A stretch of 64,000 nucleotides of DNA from Diphasiastrum complanatum (taxonomy: Eukaryota; Streptophyta; Lycopodiopsida; Lycopodiales; Lycopodiaceae). The position numbers were made by a program, and so were the translations under genes. Every line of letters begins with the position of its first letter. Within the stretch, counting starts at the first letter, position 1. A model generated the notes under the pieces. It was not told the origin of the DNA and did no database searches. It saw only the letters and a program-made list of their open reading frames with translations. Shown piece after piece: positions 36,312 to 48,119 of this stretch. Where the stretch lies: positions 45,867,906 through 45,931,905 of the forward strand of contig CM055101.1 in NCBI GenBank assembly GCA_029204225.1. The letters run 5' to 3'.

Positions 36312-37815
36312 ATTGGAAGTGCTACTATTGTATCAAGATGGGGCATTATGCCTCGGAATGCTTCAAGAGGAAGCAAGATCAAAGCCAAGCCAACATAAGC
36401 AAAGAGGAGGAGGAGAGTTCACATGAGGACTCTCTCATGATGTCCATATTTTCTTCAAGAAGCTTCAAAGGAGAAGATCCTTGGTGGATTGACTCGGGTG
36501 CTAGTTCACACATGACTAGTAAAAGGGAGTTTTTCTCTTCTCTCTTATCTTATGGTGGACCTATAAAGTCTATCTATACAGCAAATGATGAAGCTTGCAA
36601 GATTGAAGGAGTTGGTAGCATTCCCCTTTTCTTAGGATCTTCCAAAAAGATCAACATAGAAGGTGTTTTGTACATTCCTACAATAACAAAGAATCTACTA
36701 AGTGTTGGCCAAATGGTAGACAATGGTTTCAATGTTGACTTTGCTTCAAATGAATGTTTCATCAAGAAGAAGGGTAAGATAGTGGTAAGGGCACTAGACT
36801 TGGCAAACTTTATAAGTTGGATGCATTTGTGGATACTAATGTTGTCATGTTGGCCGAGAAGAACAAGATATCTACCTTTACTTTATGGCACAAAAGACTT
36901 GGACATGTCAACTCGGGTTCCATGGAGGCTATGATCAAGGAAGAGTACGCTTTAGGCCTACCAAGGTCTATTGGGAAGGAAGACAAGGTTTGTGAAGCTT
37001 GTGCCTTATCCAAGGCACATAAGAAGGTGTTTCCTAACTCCATCACAAAGTCATCTCATCCTCTTGAACTCATACACTTGGATGTGCACATTGCTAGCAC
37101 CAAATCTAATGGAGGTTCATCCATGTTTTTAACCTTCATTGATGACTACTCAAGATATTGTTGGGTGTTCTTACTTTCCTTCAAGTGTCAAGTATTTGAT
37201 ACTTTTGTAAAGTTCAAGTTGTTTGTGGAAAAGCATCATAATCATAGCATCAAGATTCTTAGAAGTGACAATGGTGGAGAATTCATCTCCAATGAGTTCA
37301 AGGCCTTTTGTGAGGAGGAAGGGATCAAGAAAGAGACTTCTTGTCCTTACACTCCTCAAAAAAATGGAGTTTCTGAAAGAAGGAATAGAACATTATGTGA
37401 ATGTTCTAAGGCTTTAAGATTAGATGCTTGTTTGCCCAAATCCTTTTAGGGTGAGTCTCTTGTATGTGCAAACTACTTGATGAATAGGGTGTCTTGCAAA
37501 GCAATTGAAGGAAAAACTCCTTATGAGATGTTGTATGGAAAGAAACCCAATCTTAATCACTTGAAAGTTTTTGGGTGTATATGTTATGTGCATGTGCCAT
37601 TGGAAACAAGAACCAAGGAGGATCCATCTTCCACAAGAGGGATCATGCTTGGATATGCAAGCTCAAGCAAGGGCTATAAAGTCTATCTCCCATCCTTGAA
37701 CAAATTTGTTGTTTCAAGGGATGTCATCTTTGATGAACATCATATGCATATGCTTGAAGAAGGCTCAAGTGCTCCAACAATCAAGAAGAAGATGGCCGAG
37801 GAGCAAGATCTTGGT
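36312..37815 (+). pseudogene. Copia zinc knuckle, protease and integrase
   Basis: Only about 75 bp after the PBS the sequence enters a Gag zinc knuckle (CYYCIKMGHYASEC), so the capsid region is deleted. The protease follows (WWIDSGASSHM, catalytic Asp-Ser-Gly intact), then a frameshift at about 36790, the integrase zinc region (HKRLGHVNSGSM ... CEACALSKAHKK) and the DDE core (HLDVHIAS, RSDNGGEF, NGVSERRNRT, all three acids present). One in-frame TAG at 37447 replaces the Trp of the usual FWGE. The C-terminal part (KVFGCICYVHVPLETRTK, SRDVIFDEHH) runs in frame to about 37815, where it switches without a stop into aORF sequence. Confidence 0.85.
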
Positions 37816-38830
37816 TTTGAGGTGGAAGCCATCACTGAGCCTTCAATCCACGCTGCTGCCCAACTACTGAACAACTTCCTGATGGTTGGCAACCTCAAGA
37901 AAGACCGCATCACATCATAGATCCTCCATAGGATAGTGGAGTCCCACACCAAGTTGGCCAAAGCCCCTCTTGAACCATATAATTGGTTCAAGACTGTTTT
38001 TGGTGAGCTCAAACGAGCTATTAAGGCCAATACTAAGTAGCAGTTCGCTGCTGGCTCTTTATTGTCCCTTTTAGCCGCTTGTCACTTAGAAAACAAAATC
38101 CATGGCTTCCACCTAAATTCTATGTTGTCGGTCTACGAAGAAGCACCGGCCGAGTCATCTCACCAGGCCTCAAGTACTCATAGTCGTCGTCGTCCACGCA
38201 GCGAGATTGTAATTTTTGACTCGCCTTCCACGTCACGATGTCGCACTAGGCATACCTTGTTAGCTACGCTTCCACCCCATGCTGTTGTTTGCACTGAACT
38301 TCTCATTCCCCTAGCCTCTGATGCTTCCCTCGCCTTTGCTTCCAATCAAGGACAGTCTGTGACCATTGGGCCTACCATTCTCATCACAACTGCCCAAGCC
38401 GCCACACCTCCACACATTGAAGCCACTTCACCAAACATGCAGTTTTTTATGGATATATTTGATGATTCCGATCCCCTTGGGGCTGCCGAAATTTTTGAAA
38501 TGCCCCAGAGCCCTGCGCCCTTTGAACTTCGATCCCCTGGAAGAGGATTCGGAAATATCCATGAATCTATTGCTGGTGTTGAAGATGTTAGCCAGCAACC
38601 TCATATGGAAGAAACCCAGCCGCACTTCGGGTCGACAAAGCTGTAAAATCACCAAAACAGTTTGATGCCACAGTGCCTGAGGGATTTGAAGAGGAAGACA
38701 TTTTTTAAGAAGAAGATCTAGTGGCACCTATTCCACGCCAGGAAGTGTCGATTGAAGGAAAGCCCGATGTCTCAGAAGAGGATTTTTTCAAATATCAAAG
38801 ATCGACCACAACAAGATTTTTAGTTTAGTA
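37815..38830 (+). pseudogene. Gypsy aORF copy captured inside a copia element
   Basis: From EVEAITEPSIHAAAQLLNN onward the sequence is that of the gypsy additional ORF, joined in frame to the copia integrase end. It continues with an IVES ... PYNWFKTVFGELKRAIKAN block, a TAG at 38038, then AAGSLLSLLAACHLENKIHGF, the Ser/Arg-rich SSTHSRRRPRSE, MDIFDDSDPLG, and KSPKQFDATVPEGFEEEDIF. The order matches both other copies. The first part of the ORF is absent. After 38830 a copia RT fragment begins, so the aORF piece sits between two copia segments. Confidence 0.7.
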
Positions 38831-38835
38831 GTCGA

Positions 38836-39040
38836 TCAAGACACTTATGTCGTATGCTGTTGTGGCTAATCTAGAAGTACATTAGATGTATGTCCAAACA
38901 TTTTATTTGAATGGAGTTATCGAACAAGTCATCTACATGACATATCCCAAAAGGCTACGTGCTCAACAATAAGGACAATCATGTATGCTAGAGCGGCCTC
39001 CTTCTGCCTTAAATTGTTCAAGACAAAGAGTGAGTAAGAG
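38836..39040 (+). pseudogene. Copia RT fragment
   Basis: SIKTLMSYAVVANLEVH, then FYLNGVIEQVIYMTYPKGY and NNKDNHVC fit the copia RT core (the equivalent of NAFLNGDLEEEVYMEQPESY at about 63290). It has a stop and a shift and only about 65 codons survive. It looks more diverged than the integrase to its left, so it may come from another copia. Confidence 0.6.
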
Positions 39041-39757
39041 AGAGAGCCTTGAGCGTGCGATTACTACCATAATTGCATTGAGATCATCATTCATATGTAC
39101 ATGCTAAATTCTAAATTCAATCTAATCATCTTATTACATTCAATTACCATGTTAGTATGAATGTTATGCATCTCTGATTTACTACTCTAAGCACCTTATT
39201 TCTCAGCTCCAATATAGTTTTGTTTGAACTGTTGGATTATTCTACTATCAGGGGTGATTCAACTGAATAATCAATCTTTAATCTTCATCCACTTTTATCC
39301 AGTTCTACAATTTTATTCGTGTTTTTATATAGTTTGCAAAAATACTCGTAAATCGCTCAACATGTGGCTCTGACATATTGGACATCATCCGACATATCAA
39401 CAATGTCAACAAAAGTCGAAGAAGTTGACCATGTCGATAAATGATAGTTATTGTTCCGCCTGATATGAAGCTAAAGACTTGCCCTAACTACTTTGCAAGT
39501 AAATTTCCGTGAAGTCCTAACTGGATGGATGCAATTGCGACATGATTAGTTGTCCTACTAGATACGCATTAATTGCTTTAGTATAAATAGTTGATCATCA
39601 AACTCTAGCTCTAACTCTAGCTCAGCTCTCTAGCTTAGTATTTCTTTCAAAGTTCTATTAGAGTATTGTTATACTGCTTATCAACGAAAGTGCATCAGAC
39701 AGAGTTTCAGCTACTCAAATATAGCTAAGAGTACGTGACTTTGTCCGTTATTGTTTT
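39041..39757. other. Non-coding, possible LTR or promoter sequence
   Basis: TATAAATAG at about 39580 is followed by CTCTAGCTCTAACTCTAGCTC repeats, the look of a core promoter in an LTR or host gene. No paired copy or PBS was found. Confidence 0.3.
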
Positions 39758-40770
39758 GTGCTCTCATCATCCCTCAACCTTCTCCCCTTCAAGACTCATC
39801 TCCAAACTTCTCCTATTGTAGGCACTTCCCCCGTTCCACCCACTTTTCCTTGGCTCGATGCCAATCCTCTTTACACTCCCTTTGCTACCTCTCCATCAGC
39901 TGACGACTCGCCGTCTTATGACCTAGACGTGGAGAAGTGCATAGTTGAGGATGATCGTGGTGCTTGTGTCATCACTCGCATCAGGCACCTCATGCATGTC
40001 ATCTCCAACAAGAACATTTTTAAGGACTGGCGCAAACAAGATGAATTTGTCAAAAATTATGTCATTGACCAGTTCTATAGAGAGTTTCCAATTCCCTCCC
40101 TTTATATGAAATTTGATCGAAAATGAATGTCGAGCCACATGGGAGAGCCACCCCAAATCGGAGATCTGAGATGCCGGTGAAAGCTTGCAGACCTACGCCA
40201 CCTAGACATGCGGAAGGAAGAATGGAAGTTTGCGAGGAAAGAATACCAAAACAATCCAGATCAATTCAAGCAACAAAAAGATGTAGCTAAAGAACAACTA
40301 GAGAGTACATGGGCTTCTCATTTGGGTAGCGATGGCCAGGCTCATTTTCATGCCCATTCTGTAAGTCTCTCACCCATAAGATGAATTTGACTTTAATGAA
40401 ATTCAAATTTTATCTTGCTAATCTTTTTGCACTATCCCAATTTATTTGTTTATTTGATTAAATTCTAAACACAATTTTGTCAATTTATGTAGAAATTTAT
40501 CGTAAAGCAGTTTCACACCAGAGAGGAGTACAAGTATGCATATGCTAGCAATATGCAATCATTGCTAGAATTATTGGAGAGACAAGGAGTGAGAATCGAT
40601 TGGGATGCTGCTTCTGAGGTATGACTTCAAAATAGATTTTAATTTCATTACATTCGTATGGTTTGACTATCACTCTCACCACATTTCTCAAAGAACTATT
40701 CATCTTCATGCACATAGGTACCGCAGTCCCAATCTCATGCATCACAATCACATGACTCAGCTGGATCTAA
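39758..40770 (+). pseudogene. Multi-exon ORF, transposase-like C-terminus (tentative)
   Basis: The first exon encodes a Pro/Ser-rich start and then VITRIRHLMHVISNKNIFKD, WRKQDEFVKNYVIDQFYREF. A TGA at about 40124 interrupts it; downstream the frame continues RHLDMRKEEWKFARKEYQNN and LGSDGQAHFHAHS. A donor (TCT|GTAAGTCTC, about 40360) and acceptor (TTTATGTAG|, about 40491) lead to KFIVKQFHTREEYKYAYASN and LLELLERQGVRIDWDAASE. A second intron (GAG|GTATGACT ... CACATAG|) leads to a short last exon ending SAGSK-stop at about 40770. The layout resembles the tail of plant Ptta/En/Spm-type transposase ORFs, but I cannot confirm the family. It is probably a broken copy. Confidence 0.45.
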
Positions 40771-40889
40771 GTAGATGTTTCATTCTAGCACATACATATG
40801 TACGCTTACTAATTTAGTTTGTAATATATTTCTGTACTTGGACCATTTATGTATAACATGTTGTTGATTGCCCTGAATAGGTGTTGCTG

Positions 40890-41870
40890 ACAAAGCCATT
40901 CGTTGTTGTTGTTGTGGTGGTCCCAGTTTATTCAGCGTGTTAGGAGCTCTTTAATGATAAAGCTTGTGATGTCTGAAATTGTGCTCTCCTTTGCTGGATC
41001 GCGCTTGGATTGTATGGGCAATATGCGGTATCATGTGATTATACTTTGCATAGATGGTAGAACCTTCGTGCCTGTCTTTGCTTTAGTATCGGACATTTGT
41101 TGGCTATGTGATTTGGAGTATAGATAGGACACCATACATTGTCTCGCCTCGGATATTGTTTCTGCTTATCCTCTTGCGTCTATGCTGGAAGTTGGAGGGC
41201 CTTCAACTTCTGTTCAAATTGCACTACAAGATGTTCCCATTGTTGTTTATGCATTTTCTCCATTGGTTCCAGCATGGATTCTGTTGGGAATGATGAAGAT
41301 GTAGAAGTGGCAGAGGATTTGGGATTTTGTCCTTATGTATAAGAGTTGGCTCTCGATGTGGAATCATCATCTAAGGCCTCATCCTCTTCATGAATTGCTT
41401 CCTCCATTGCTTCTTGTAGTGTGACATATTGTTCCCGATGTTTGAGCTCCCTCCATATGCTCCTAGGCAATCCGGCCAAGCACCACATAATCACTACGTG
41501 ATCAGACATCAAGTCTGCATTGCACTCTGATCTCCAATGCTTGACCCATTCAATGTATTCATGAACTCTTTTTTTATTACCCATTTTTAATTTGGTGAGT
41601 AGCTAGAATGATTTTTCCAAGAACTTTTGCGGCTTAAATCTTATGATCAAAGCTGCTTTTACCACCTCCCAGTCTGTTCGTTCTTATGACGTCTGATTGA
41701 AGAATCTAAAGCTTCTCTTGTCAAGGACATTGGAAACAACTTCAACTTCTCTGTTGGGGTGGTTTCACCATAGATCTCACATGCTTGCCCATAGACCTGC
41801 AAGAATCTGATTGGATCGATAGATCCATCAAATTTAAAAAATTTCAACCTGGGAGATCTTCTGATTGCCT
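40890..41870 (-). pseudogene. Athila-like Gag relic
   Basis: The minus strand matches the Gag at 50.27-51.2 kb piece by piece: FFKFDGSIDPIRFLQVYGQA, then EYIEWVKHWRSECNADLMSD, VIMWCLAGLPRSIWRELKHR, EAMEEAIHEEDE, KMHKQQWEHLVVQFEQKLKA, NVWCPIYTPNHIANKCPILK and RRFYHLCKV. Frameshifts and stops are frequent, and the first knuckle has lost a Cys (WCPIY for WCSVC). Nothing from protease onward follows; the LTR and leader were not found beside it. Confidence 0.75.
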
Positions 41871-42493
41871 AGAGAGGTACCACTAGCATATGAATTTTTT
41901 GATCCATTGGATTTTGCTGATCTGGTCAGATCTCTTCCATTATTGCTTGACGTAGCTCTAGATTCTCTGTAGATAATCTTCTACAAGATCTACATCTCAT
42001 TCACCGTGTAGATTTGATACAAAGTGAAGGCTTATGACAACAATGGATTTGAGTGGATCTTGTCCGGATGATGATCAATAGTTGATGATAGGAAGGGATG
42101 AGAGAAATCCAAAAAGCTGACAAATTTTACTGGACAACAATCGAATGAATGATGAGAGAGATGGATGGATGTTGCGCGAATTCAGATGGGAATGATTACA
42201 AAAAAATGGATGTTGTATCGACATAGATGGTAACAATAGTGAGTGATAGATGGCAATGATGGTGCCAGTTCTGGTGGGGTCTATTGCCTTGTGGTAATCT
42301 ATATGACTTGTGTGTAATTGAGCGGGTGATTGACGTGTGAAGTCCCTAGCAGTTGGGACAATTTATTCATTTGCTATGGCTCGGGGGTGAGGTGTTCGAA
42401 TGCATTTCAGTTGGATGGGTGGTTTGGCTCCCACTAGTCTCTATGTGTGTTGATAATGTCCTCATCTTAGTAGCCTTCCTGAGGTCTTTACAT

Positions 42494-42506
42494 TGGTATC
42501 AGAGCA
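42494..42506 (+). promoter_or_regulatory. Primer-binding site, initiator tRNA-Met type, isolated
   Basis: TGGTATCAGAGCA follows a possible LTR end (GTCTTTACA, 42492) by one base. The LTR would extend leftward but its start could not be placed, and no gag or pol follows. Confidence 0.5.
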
Positions 42507-44000
42507 CGGCTAAGATGCGGTCTTGGATGGGATTGAAGGCAACTTTACATCAGATTGGAAGTTGGAAGCGCTTGGGGTAGCATCCTGGTTGGAAGTGCTA
42601 ATTTCTCAAGTGAACTTTGGATATGGATTCACTAATTCCCGTTGGTAGCATGCTTTTTTGAATTATGGTAGAGTGCTCTTCTACATGGTTGATTTTGGTT
42701 AAAGATGCTGAGAATTAGCGTGAAATTATTTGTGATTTATTGTTGTGAAATTATTTGTAATTTCTTGTCTTCTTGAGGAAGCTTTCAAAGGTTGTAGAAA
42801 GATTTGCCTGAGTAGATCCATTAGCTTGTCTTGTGGTCTGAATCTGCTCGATTGGGTTTGAACAACTTGCATGAATTCATAGTGTCTTGTGACAATTTAG
42901 ATTCAAATTTGGCTGCAAGGATGTTTGTTGATAGATTGGAATCAATTTATCCGGAATGAATAAACTAGCTGTAGCTGGATGCTTTGAATTTAAATGATAG
43001 CATGCATGTTGAGGATTCGAAATGTTTTGTGACTAATCCTCTGGTAATACATGCAAGCGTAGTGTTGCCAAATAGCAAGCCGCAAAGAAGCATGTGAGTC
43101 TTGCAAAGAAGTATGTGAGTCTCGCGCGCGTGGACTATTACAGGCAACGACATAACGATCGACTAACATTTGTGTTTGATTTATGTTCATCAGCACCAAT
43201 GGGAATTACTGGGAATTGAAGTTTGTTCATTCTCTAGATGATAGCAGAAATAGGTAACAATATACATAGTTGGAGCACCCCGACTTGTGGAATTAACTAT
43301 TCCCTGTTGAAACAATTCTGATTGTTTGGAATAGTTAATTGCATGTGACTTGACTCTCCATTAAAGCACGAAGCTTGCTGCATCGGTTTTGGTAATTGAA
43401 CCTTTGGTGGAAGTTTTGGATTATTTCTCCTTGATCCACTGTTCACCGTGACGCTTACTTGTTGCTTGGGAGGATGTGCCTGCAGCCGATTGTTGTTTGA
43501 AAACGATGGTCGCTAGTTGTACTGTAGGTTGTTTGTGTGTTGACGTGCTGAACATTCTGATAAGGGTGGAAGTAGCGATTCCTGTCTGATGTCCTGTATA
43601 AGACAGCACCTTAGCTGAGAGTTAGCTCTCTCTGCCAGTTCGCAATCCAAAGATTGAACCTGTTTTTTTGGTTCCAGAGGTCATTGTGAAGCTGTTGACA
43701 GATTCGTGAGTTTATCATGGGTCCAACGAAGCTATGGAAGAGGCAACCATCAACCTTCCCAGCGATGGTAGCCGTCGAAACATTGGCGCGGGTTGTATCT
43801 TGCTCTTTACAACGATGGAGGTGCCCTGGTGGCTGTAACGGCCAGGAGGAGTGTGCTCGTTGTTAGGGATTGAAGTTGTTATGGTTTGCATGCGGGCCTT
43901 GTTAATTGGCCTCATTTCTTTGTGTAGCATGTGAAGCCCTTTTCCAACTTTGCATGGTTCCTTGGAAAGAAAATTTTCCTTGGAAGTTACATGGCTGTAT
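42507..44000. other. Non-coding stretch, perhaps internal part of a decayed element
   Basis: No domain was recognised. Short open frames near 43710-43960 have no motif. This may be the remains of the element primed at 42494. Confidence 0.3.
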
Positions 44001-44002
44001 AG

Positions 44003-45695
44003 ATGGTTACGTCATTGATATTACCTAAGCCTAGAGATTTTTGTACCTTTGTACAGATTTTCCCCTCGATTGCGGATGATACTCATATTGTGGGGCCTGC
44101 TAGTGAAGTCGTCCCTGCTTTTTTGCATTTCTCAGCTGAATTTTCTTCTATTGGGCTTACAGTGAACAGGTTGCTTGGTGCCCAAAAGGCCTTCCAGCAG
44201 ATATCTCCTTACCTAAAGGTTTCAATACTCCTCAGCTTGGGATTAAGGCATTGGGTGTTCCCATTGATTCTTCTGGATATGTCACTTCATTTATGCGGGA
44301 AGCTTTGGATGGATTTGCTCGTCATTCTGATTTGTTGCCAAAGCTTGGAAATTCTCAGGTTGCATTTGGAATTCTCACTCAGTGCTTTGCTCAGCTTCAT
44401 AGCTATCTTCTACGTTGTGTTTCTCCTTCGTCTGACATATTATCCCTACTTTGGGATTTTGATGATACTTTACTGGGCGTATTTGGTCGCATTTTGGGGC
44501 CAGGAACCTTTGACACTTGTGAAGGTCACTTTTCTAAGCGGCAAATTTCTCTTCCTACCTCCTCTGGTGGTGTTGGCCTAGTATATTCTGCTTGCATCGC
44601 ACCAGCTACTTTTCTCGGAAGTTGGGCTCTTGTTGCCTCTGCACTAGTTTCCAGGTTTTAGCAGGGTAACCAGCCTCTTCTTCTTGATGCGGTAGCTCAT
44701 GTGGAGACTGGCAATTTTGCTTTTCAACACACTCTTCGTACTGCTCGAGGTTTACTTCCACCGCTTGTACAACCTTTTGTGCCTTCCTTCGAATCTTTGG
44801 TGTCAAATCAGTGACTGACTTTTCAAAAGACTATTTTGGAGCATCTTCACACTTATTCCTTTTGTCAACTATCAATGATTCACCTTTTGATGCAGTTCAA
44901 GCTCATCTTCTTTCTTGTGTTGGTCCAGGTGCAAGGGCTTGGTTGGTTGCACGTCCAGTTCTTCCACTCTTGCGACTCAACAATGATTTGTTTATAACTG
45001 CCCTTCGAACCATATTGGGACTTCCAATGTTAATTGGTCTCTCTACGTGTTCATGTGGGCATGTGTTGGATTCCTTGGGTACTCATCTTATGTGGTGCCC
45101 CTCAGGTGGTGAAAATATTATTTCACATGATTCCATTTGTGATGCCCTTGCTGCTATCGCTCACGATAGTGGTTTTCATGTTGTTCGAGAACAGACACAC
45201 ATTTTACTAGGCCCTTCTTCACAATCTTCTCGACGACCAGTTGACCTTGTTCTCTCTTGTGATGGAATTCAGACTCTAGGAGATGTTGTCATTGTTGATC
45301 CCTCTCATCAGGACCTCCTTCATCGTTTCCACCACGCAAGGGGCTGCTGCATCTCACGTAGCTCTTGAAAAGGAGCGAGATTATAATGATCGTGCAGTGA
45401 AAATTTCATCCCCTTTGCCTTGGAAACATATGGTTGTCTGCACAAGAAATTTAATGATTTTTTATCTTTATGTGCAGAGCTTATGGTGAAACACCAAGGA
45501 CAAAGCATTACCTTACCATCCGTCATTGTTTTTTTCTACCGTCAGCATATTTCTATTGCATTACAACATTCACAGGCGCTTTCAATTCTTCGATGGGCTC
45601 AGTTTGTAGGAGCGGCTGCTTCAAAGCTTCCTGCATTACGTATTACTGGATCTATTTTAGTTGGTGATTTACATCAGGCAGTTGGTTTTGAGTAA
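44003..45695 (+). pseudogene. Non-LTR retrotransposon 3' half: RT and RLE endonuclease
   Basis: It begins within an RT palm (FPSIADDTHIVGPASEVVPAF, with the ADD catalytic box, then IGLTVNRLL). After a frameshift near 44190 it continues with the RT thumb (LGIKALGVPIDSSGYVTSF, VAFGILTQCFAQLHSYLLRC, SSGGVGLVYSACIAPATFLG). After stops comes a Cys/His cluster (CSCGHVLDSLGTHLMWC), then RRPVDLVLSCDG and LGDVVIVDP. That spacing (R-P-x-D, about 11 residues, D) is the restriction-like endonuclease pattern found behind such a cluster in R2-type LINEs. The rest (PLPWKHM/VETYGCLHKKFND, YRQHISIALQHSQALSILRW) is the conserved tail. Ends at a TAA about 130 bp before an AATAAA. Confidence 0.75.
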
Positions 45696-47291
45696 TTAGC
45701 TCAATATTTAAAAAATTTACTTAGCTTTTGGGTAGCTTAATTCATTTTTTCCCTTCTACGGAATTAATTTAAATACTTTAATCTTCTTGTATGATCATGG
45801 GTTTTTCCATCATTTTTAATAAAAGCAAAGATATTGTCTTTTGATGTGTCAGTGGTCAACCTAAACTAACAGTTTAAAATAGGATTATCGATTCTCTACA
45901 CCATAATCAGAAAAACGTTGAAGGTATCATTTTTCTATCCTAACTGTTAAGTCTATGAGAGTCGCTCATGGAATTACGGTAGTAAAATTATTCATGTTGA
46001 CTTTTTTCCAAAGCAAATATCCAATGGGTGGAACTTTTGGGTTCCATCTTCAAATAATAGTTATCACCTTTATGTAATCCCAATTACACAAGTCACTAGG
46101 TGATGGCCTCCTTATTTCAGAGATCAAGTCTGAAAGATGAAGAAATTCCAACTTAATCATAGTCTAAAATTTGTCCACAATTTCTTGTAGATAATAATGC
46201 TTCTTGGTATGAATATTATTAGAATATCCAAATATTCCAAGATATAACAATTCAATCAACCAAAATCTATAAGAGATCCATCAAATCTCAGACCATTATA
46301 ACTTAATCCAGAGTACTGTACTTACTCTAATGAGTTAAAAGCCCCATTTCTAGCATCTCATGCAAAAAGTTAGTAATCCATCCGAATCTCAATAGGTTTA
46401 TTTGTCTCCTATAAATCTAGAGATCTAGATTGAACCTCATACACAAAGCGCACATATAGACTTCAACCTGTAGTAGAATACTATCCACTAAAGTAAGCAA
46501 AACAGGAAAAACAATTTACTTTACGAGAAATGCTTGTGAGATCCATAGGCCTCAATAAAACAATGGAGTAAAGAGATTTAGATTTCTAAAATATTGATCT
46601 GAAGTCTCTACTCATTCAATAGGTCGAAAATTATTCATCGATAATAACTAAGTATATGTTTGTGATTCGTCAATCACAAACAATTCTTATGATTCGTCAA
46701 TCATAATTCACTAAAATCTAAACCCATACCTAATCATTAAGGAATATTGGAGTATATGTCCAACCCAAAATTCTACTAAATTACAAAAAAAAATTAGTTA
46801 CCATTCTTGAAACCATTATGATTCGGTATCCAATTGAGCATCTGGGATACAATCACTAATGAACTGAGTCTATTTCTCAATTGAGAAATATTCTACCAAG
46901 AATTTTGTATATCCCATGCACATAAATTTTATAGATGAATCCAAATGATTCTTAAATCATGTGTCTTACAAGCAATATAACTTAAAAACAAGTAGCTTTT
47001 AGTGACTCCTCTTCACATTTCTATTTCACCAATTAACTTTCCACCACATTTAGACCCTTATCCAAATTATTTTTAAGCTAACAAGTAAATCTTTCATAAC
47101 AGGCTCTGTTAACTCTACAAGTATTTGTTCAACCCAATACTTGATCATATTGTCAAAGATTAGGTTGATCCAATACAAACATCTCAGATTCAATGATATG
47201 ATGAAACTTCTATATATCCCACACAAATATAGGATTAGTAACTTTTGATCTTACTCAATACTACAAATCTCAAACACCTCTAGTTCCAGAT
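45696..47291. other. Non-coding AT-rich stretch
   Basis: The first 150 bp are the 3' UTR of the non-LTR element, with AATAAA at about 45821. Beyond that I see no gene. A short direct repeat of GATTCGTCAATCA lies near 46660 and 46687. Confidence 0.4.
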
Positions 47292-47864
47292 TGTGTGGGA
47301 AATCAGTGGGATAGCAGCGGAAGTAGAACAACGGACGGTTGTAGAAATTGTACTCGTGATAAAAATCAGAAGGTGAGTATGTGGGTGTGAAGCTGATGAG
47401 CGCAATTTTGTGAATAGATATTTTAGAGCTTCCGTCTCTATATAGATAACTAACTGAAAGATTTTTATTTACAAGATATTTTCAAGTCTTTCAGGTCAAT
47501 GCTTTTCTACCTACTTAATTAATTACAGTCGCCTTGTAGTTGGTAACCGCCTTTTAAGTAATAAAGACTATGTGCAAGTAGGTGAACTGTCATAAAGTCT
47601 TGAATTGACTTTTCTCTGATGACGAAGTCAGATTGTTCGGCCTAGTCAGATTGTTCGGCCTAATCCGATATGTCGGCTGCCTCCTCTTGTCGGTTGTCTC
47701 AGAGTCGGTTGCCTCATATTTGTCGGGTGGGTCAGATGTGTCGGCCGAGTCATATTTGTCGGTTGAGATAGATTTGTCGACCGAGTCAGATTTGTCGGCC
47801 GAGTCAAAATTTTTCAAGATGCTCATTACCGAATGGATTTGGTCTTGAGCATAAAAATCCAACG
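47292..47864 (-). repeat. Probable 3' LTR of a copia element
   Basis: On the minus strand a purine tract (AAGGGGGAGC, 47865-47875) precedes a TTGGATTTTTATGC start, and a TGTGTGGG at 47292 would be the other edge. The terminal base of the inner edge is mutated. No second copy is in the window. RNase H sequence of the same strand lies immediately to the right. Confidence 0.5.
47630..47812. repeat. Minisatellite based on GTCAGATTTGTCGGCCGA
   Basis: About eight to nine degenerate units of roughly 18-24 bp, each with TTGTCGG or a variant followed by a GAGTCAGA-like part. It lies within the probable copia LTR. Confidence 0.75.
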
Positions 47865-47879
47865 CTCCCCCTTAATGTA

Positions 47880-48119
47880 GATTCTGAAAAACTTTGATCT
47901 TCAGATTTAGCATGTCGATAAATCTGAGATGGTGCTCCTTTGATAGAGCTTTCGTGAAGTAATCTGCTGCCATAAAATCTATCTTGCAGTAACCAATGAC
48001 ACTTCCTTGCTTTGCACTTTTTCTCTAAGGTAGTGATACCTGCTTTCGATATGTTTTCTTCGAGAGTGAATTCTCGGATTTAGAGATAGTGCAATTGTGC
48101 TTTGATTGTCACAACAGAT
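47880..48119 (-). pseudogene. Copia RNase H C-terminus, split by an LTR
   Basis: CCDNQSTIALSLNPRIHSRR, then KHIESRYHYLREKVQSKEVS is the last part of a copia RNase H. It stops exactly at 48119, where the Athila-like LTR begins, so that element integrated into this gene. Confidence 0.75.

Noticed and set aside
47630-47812. CRISPR-like array
   Set aside because: The units are degenerate and contiguous without unique spacers, inside a plant LTR; CRISPR is not expected in a nuclear plant genome.
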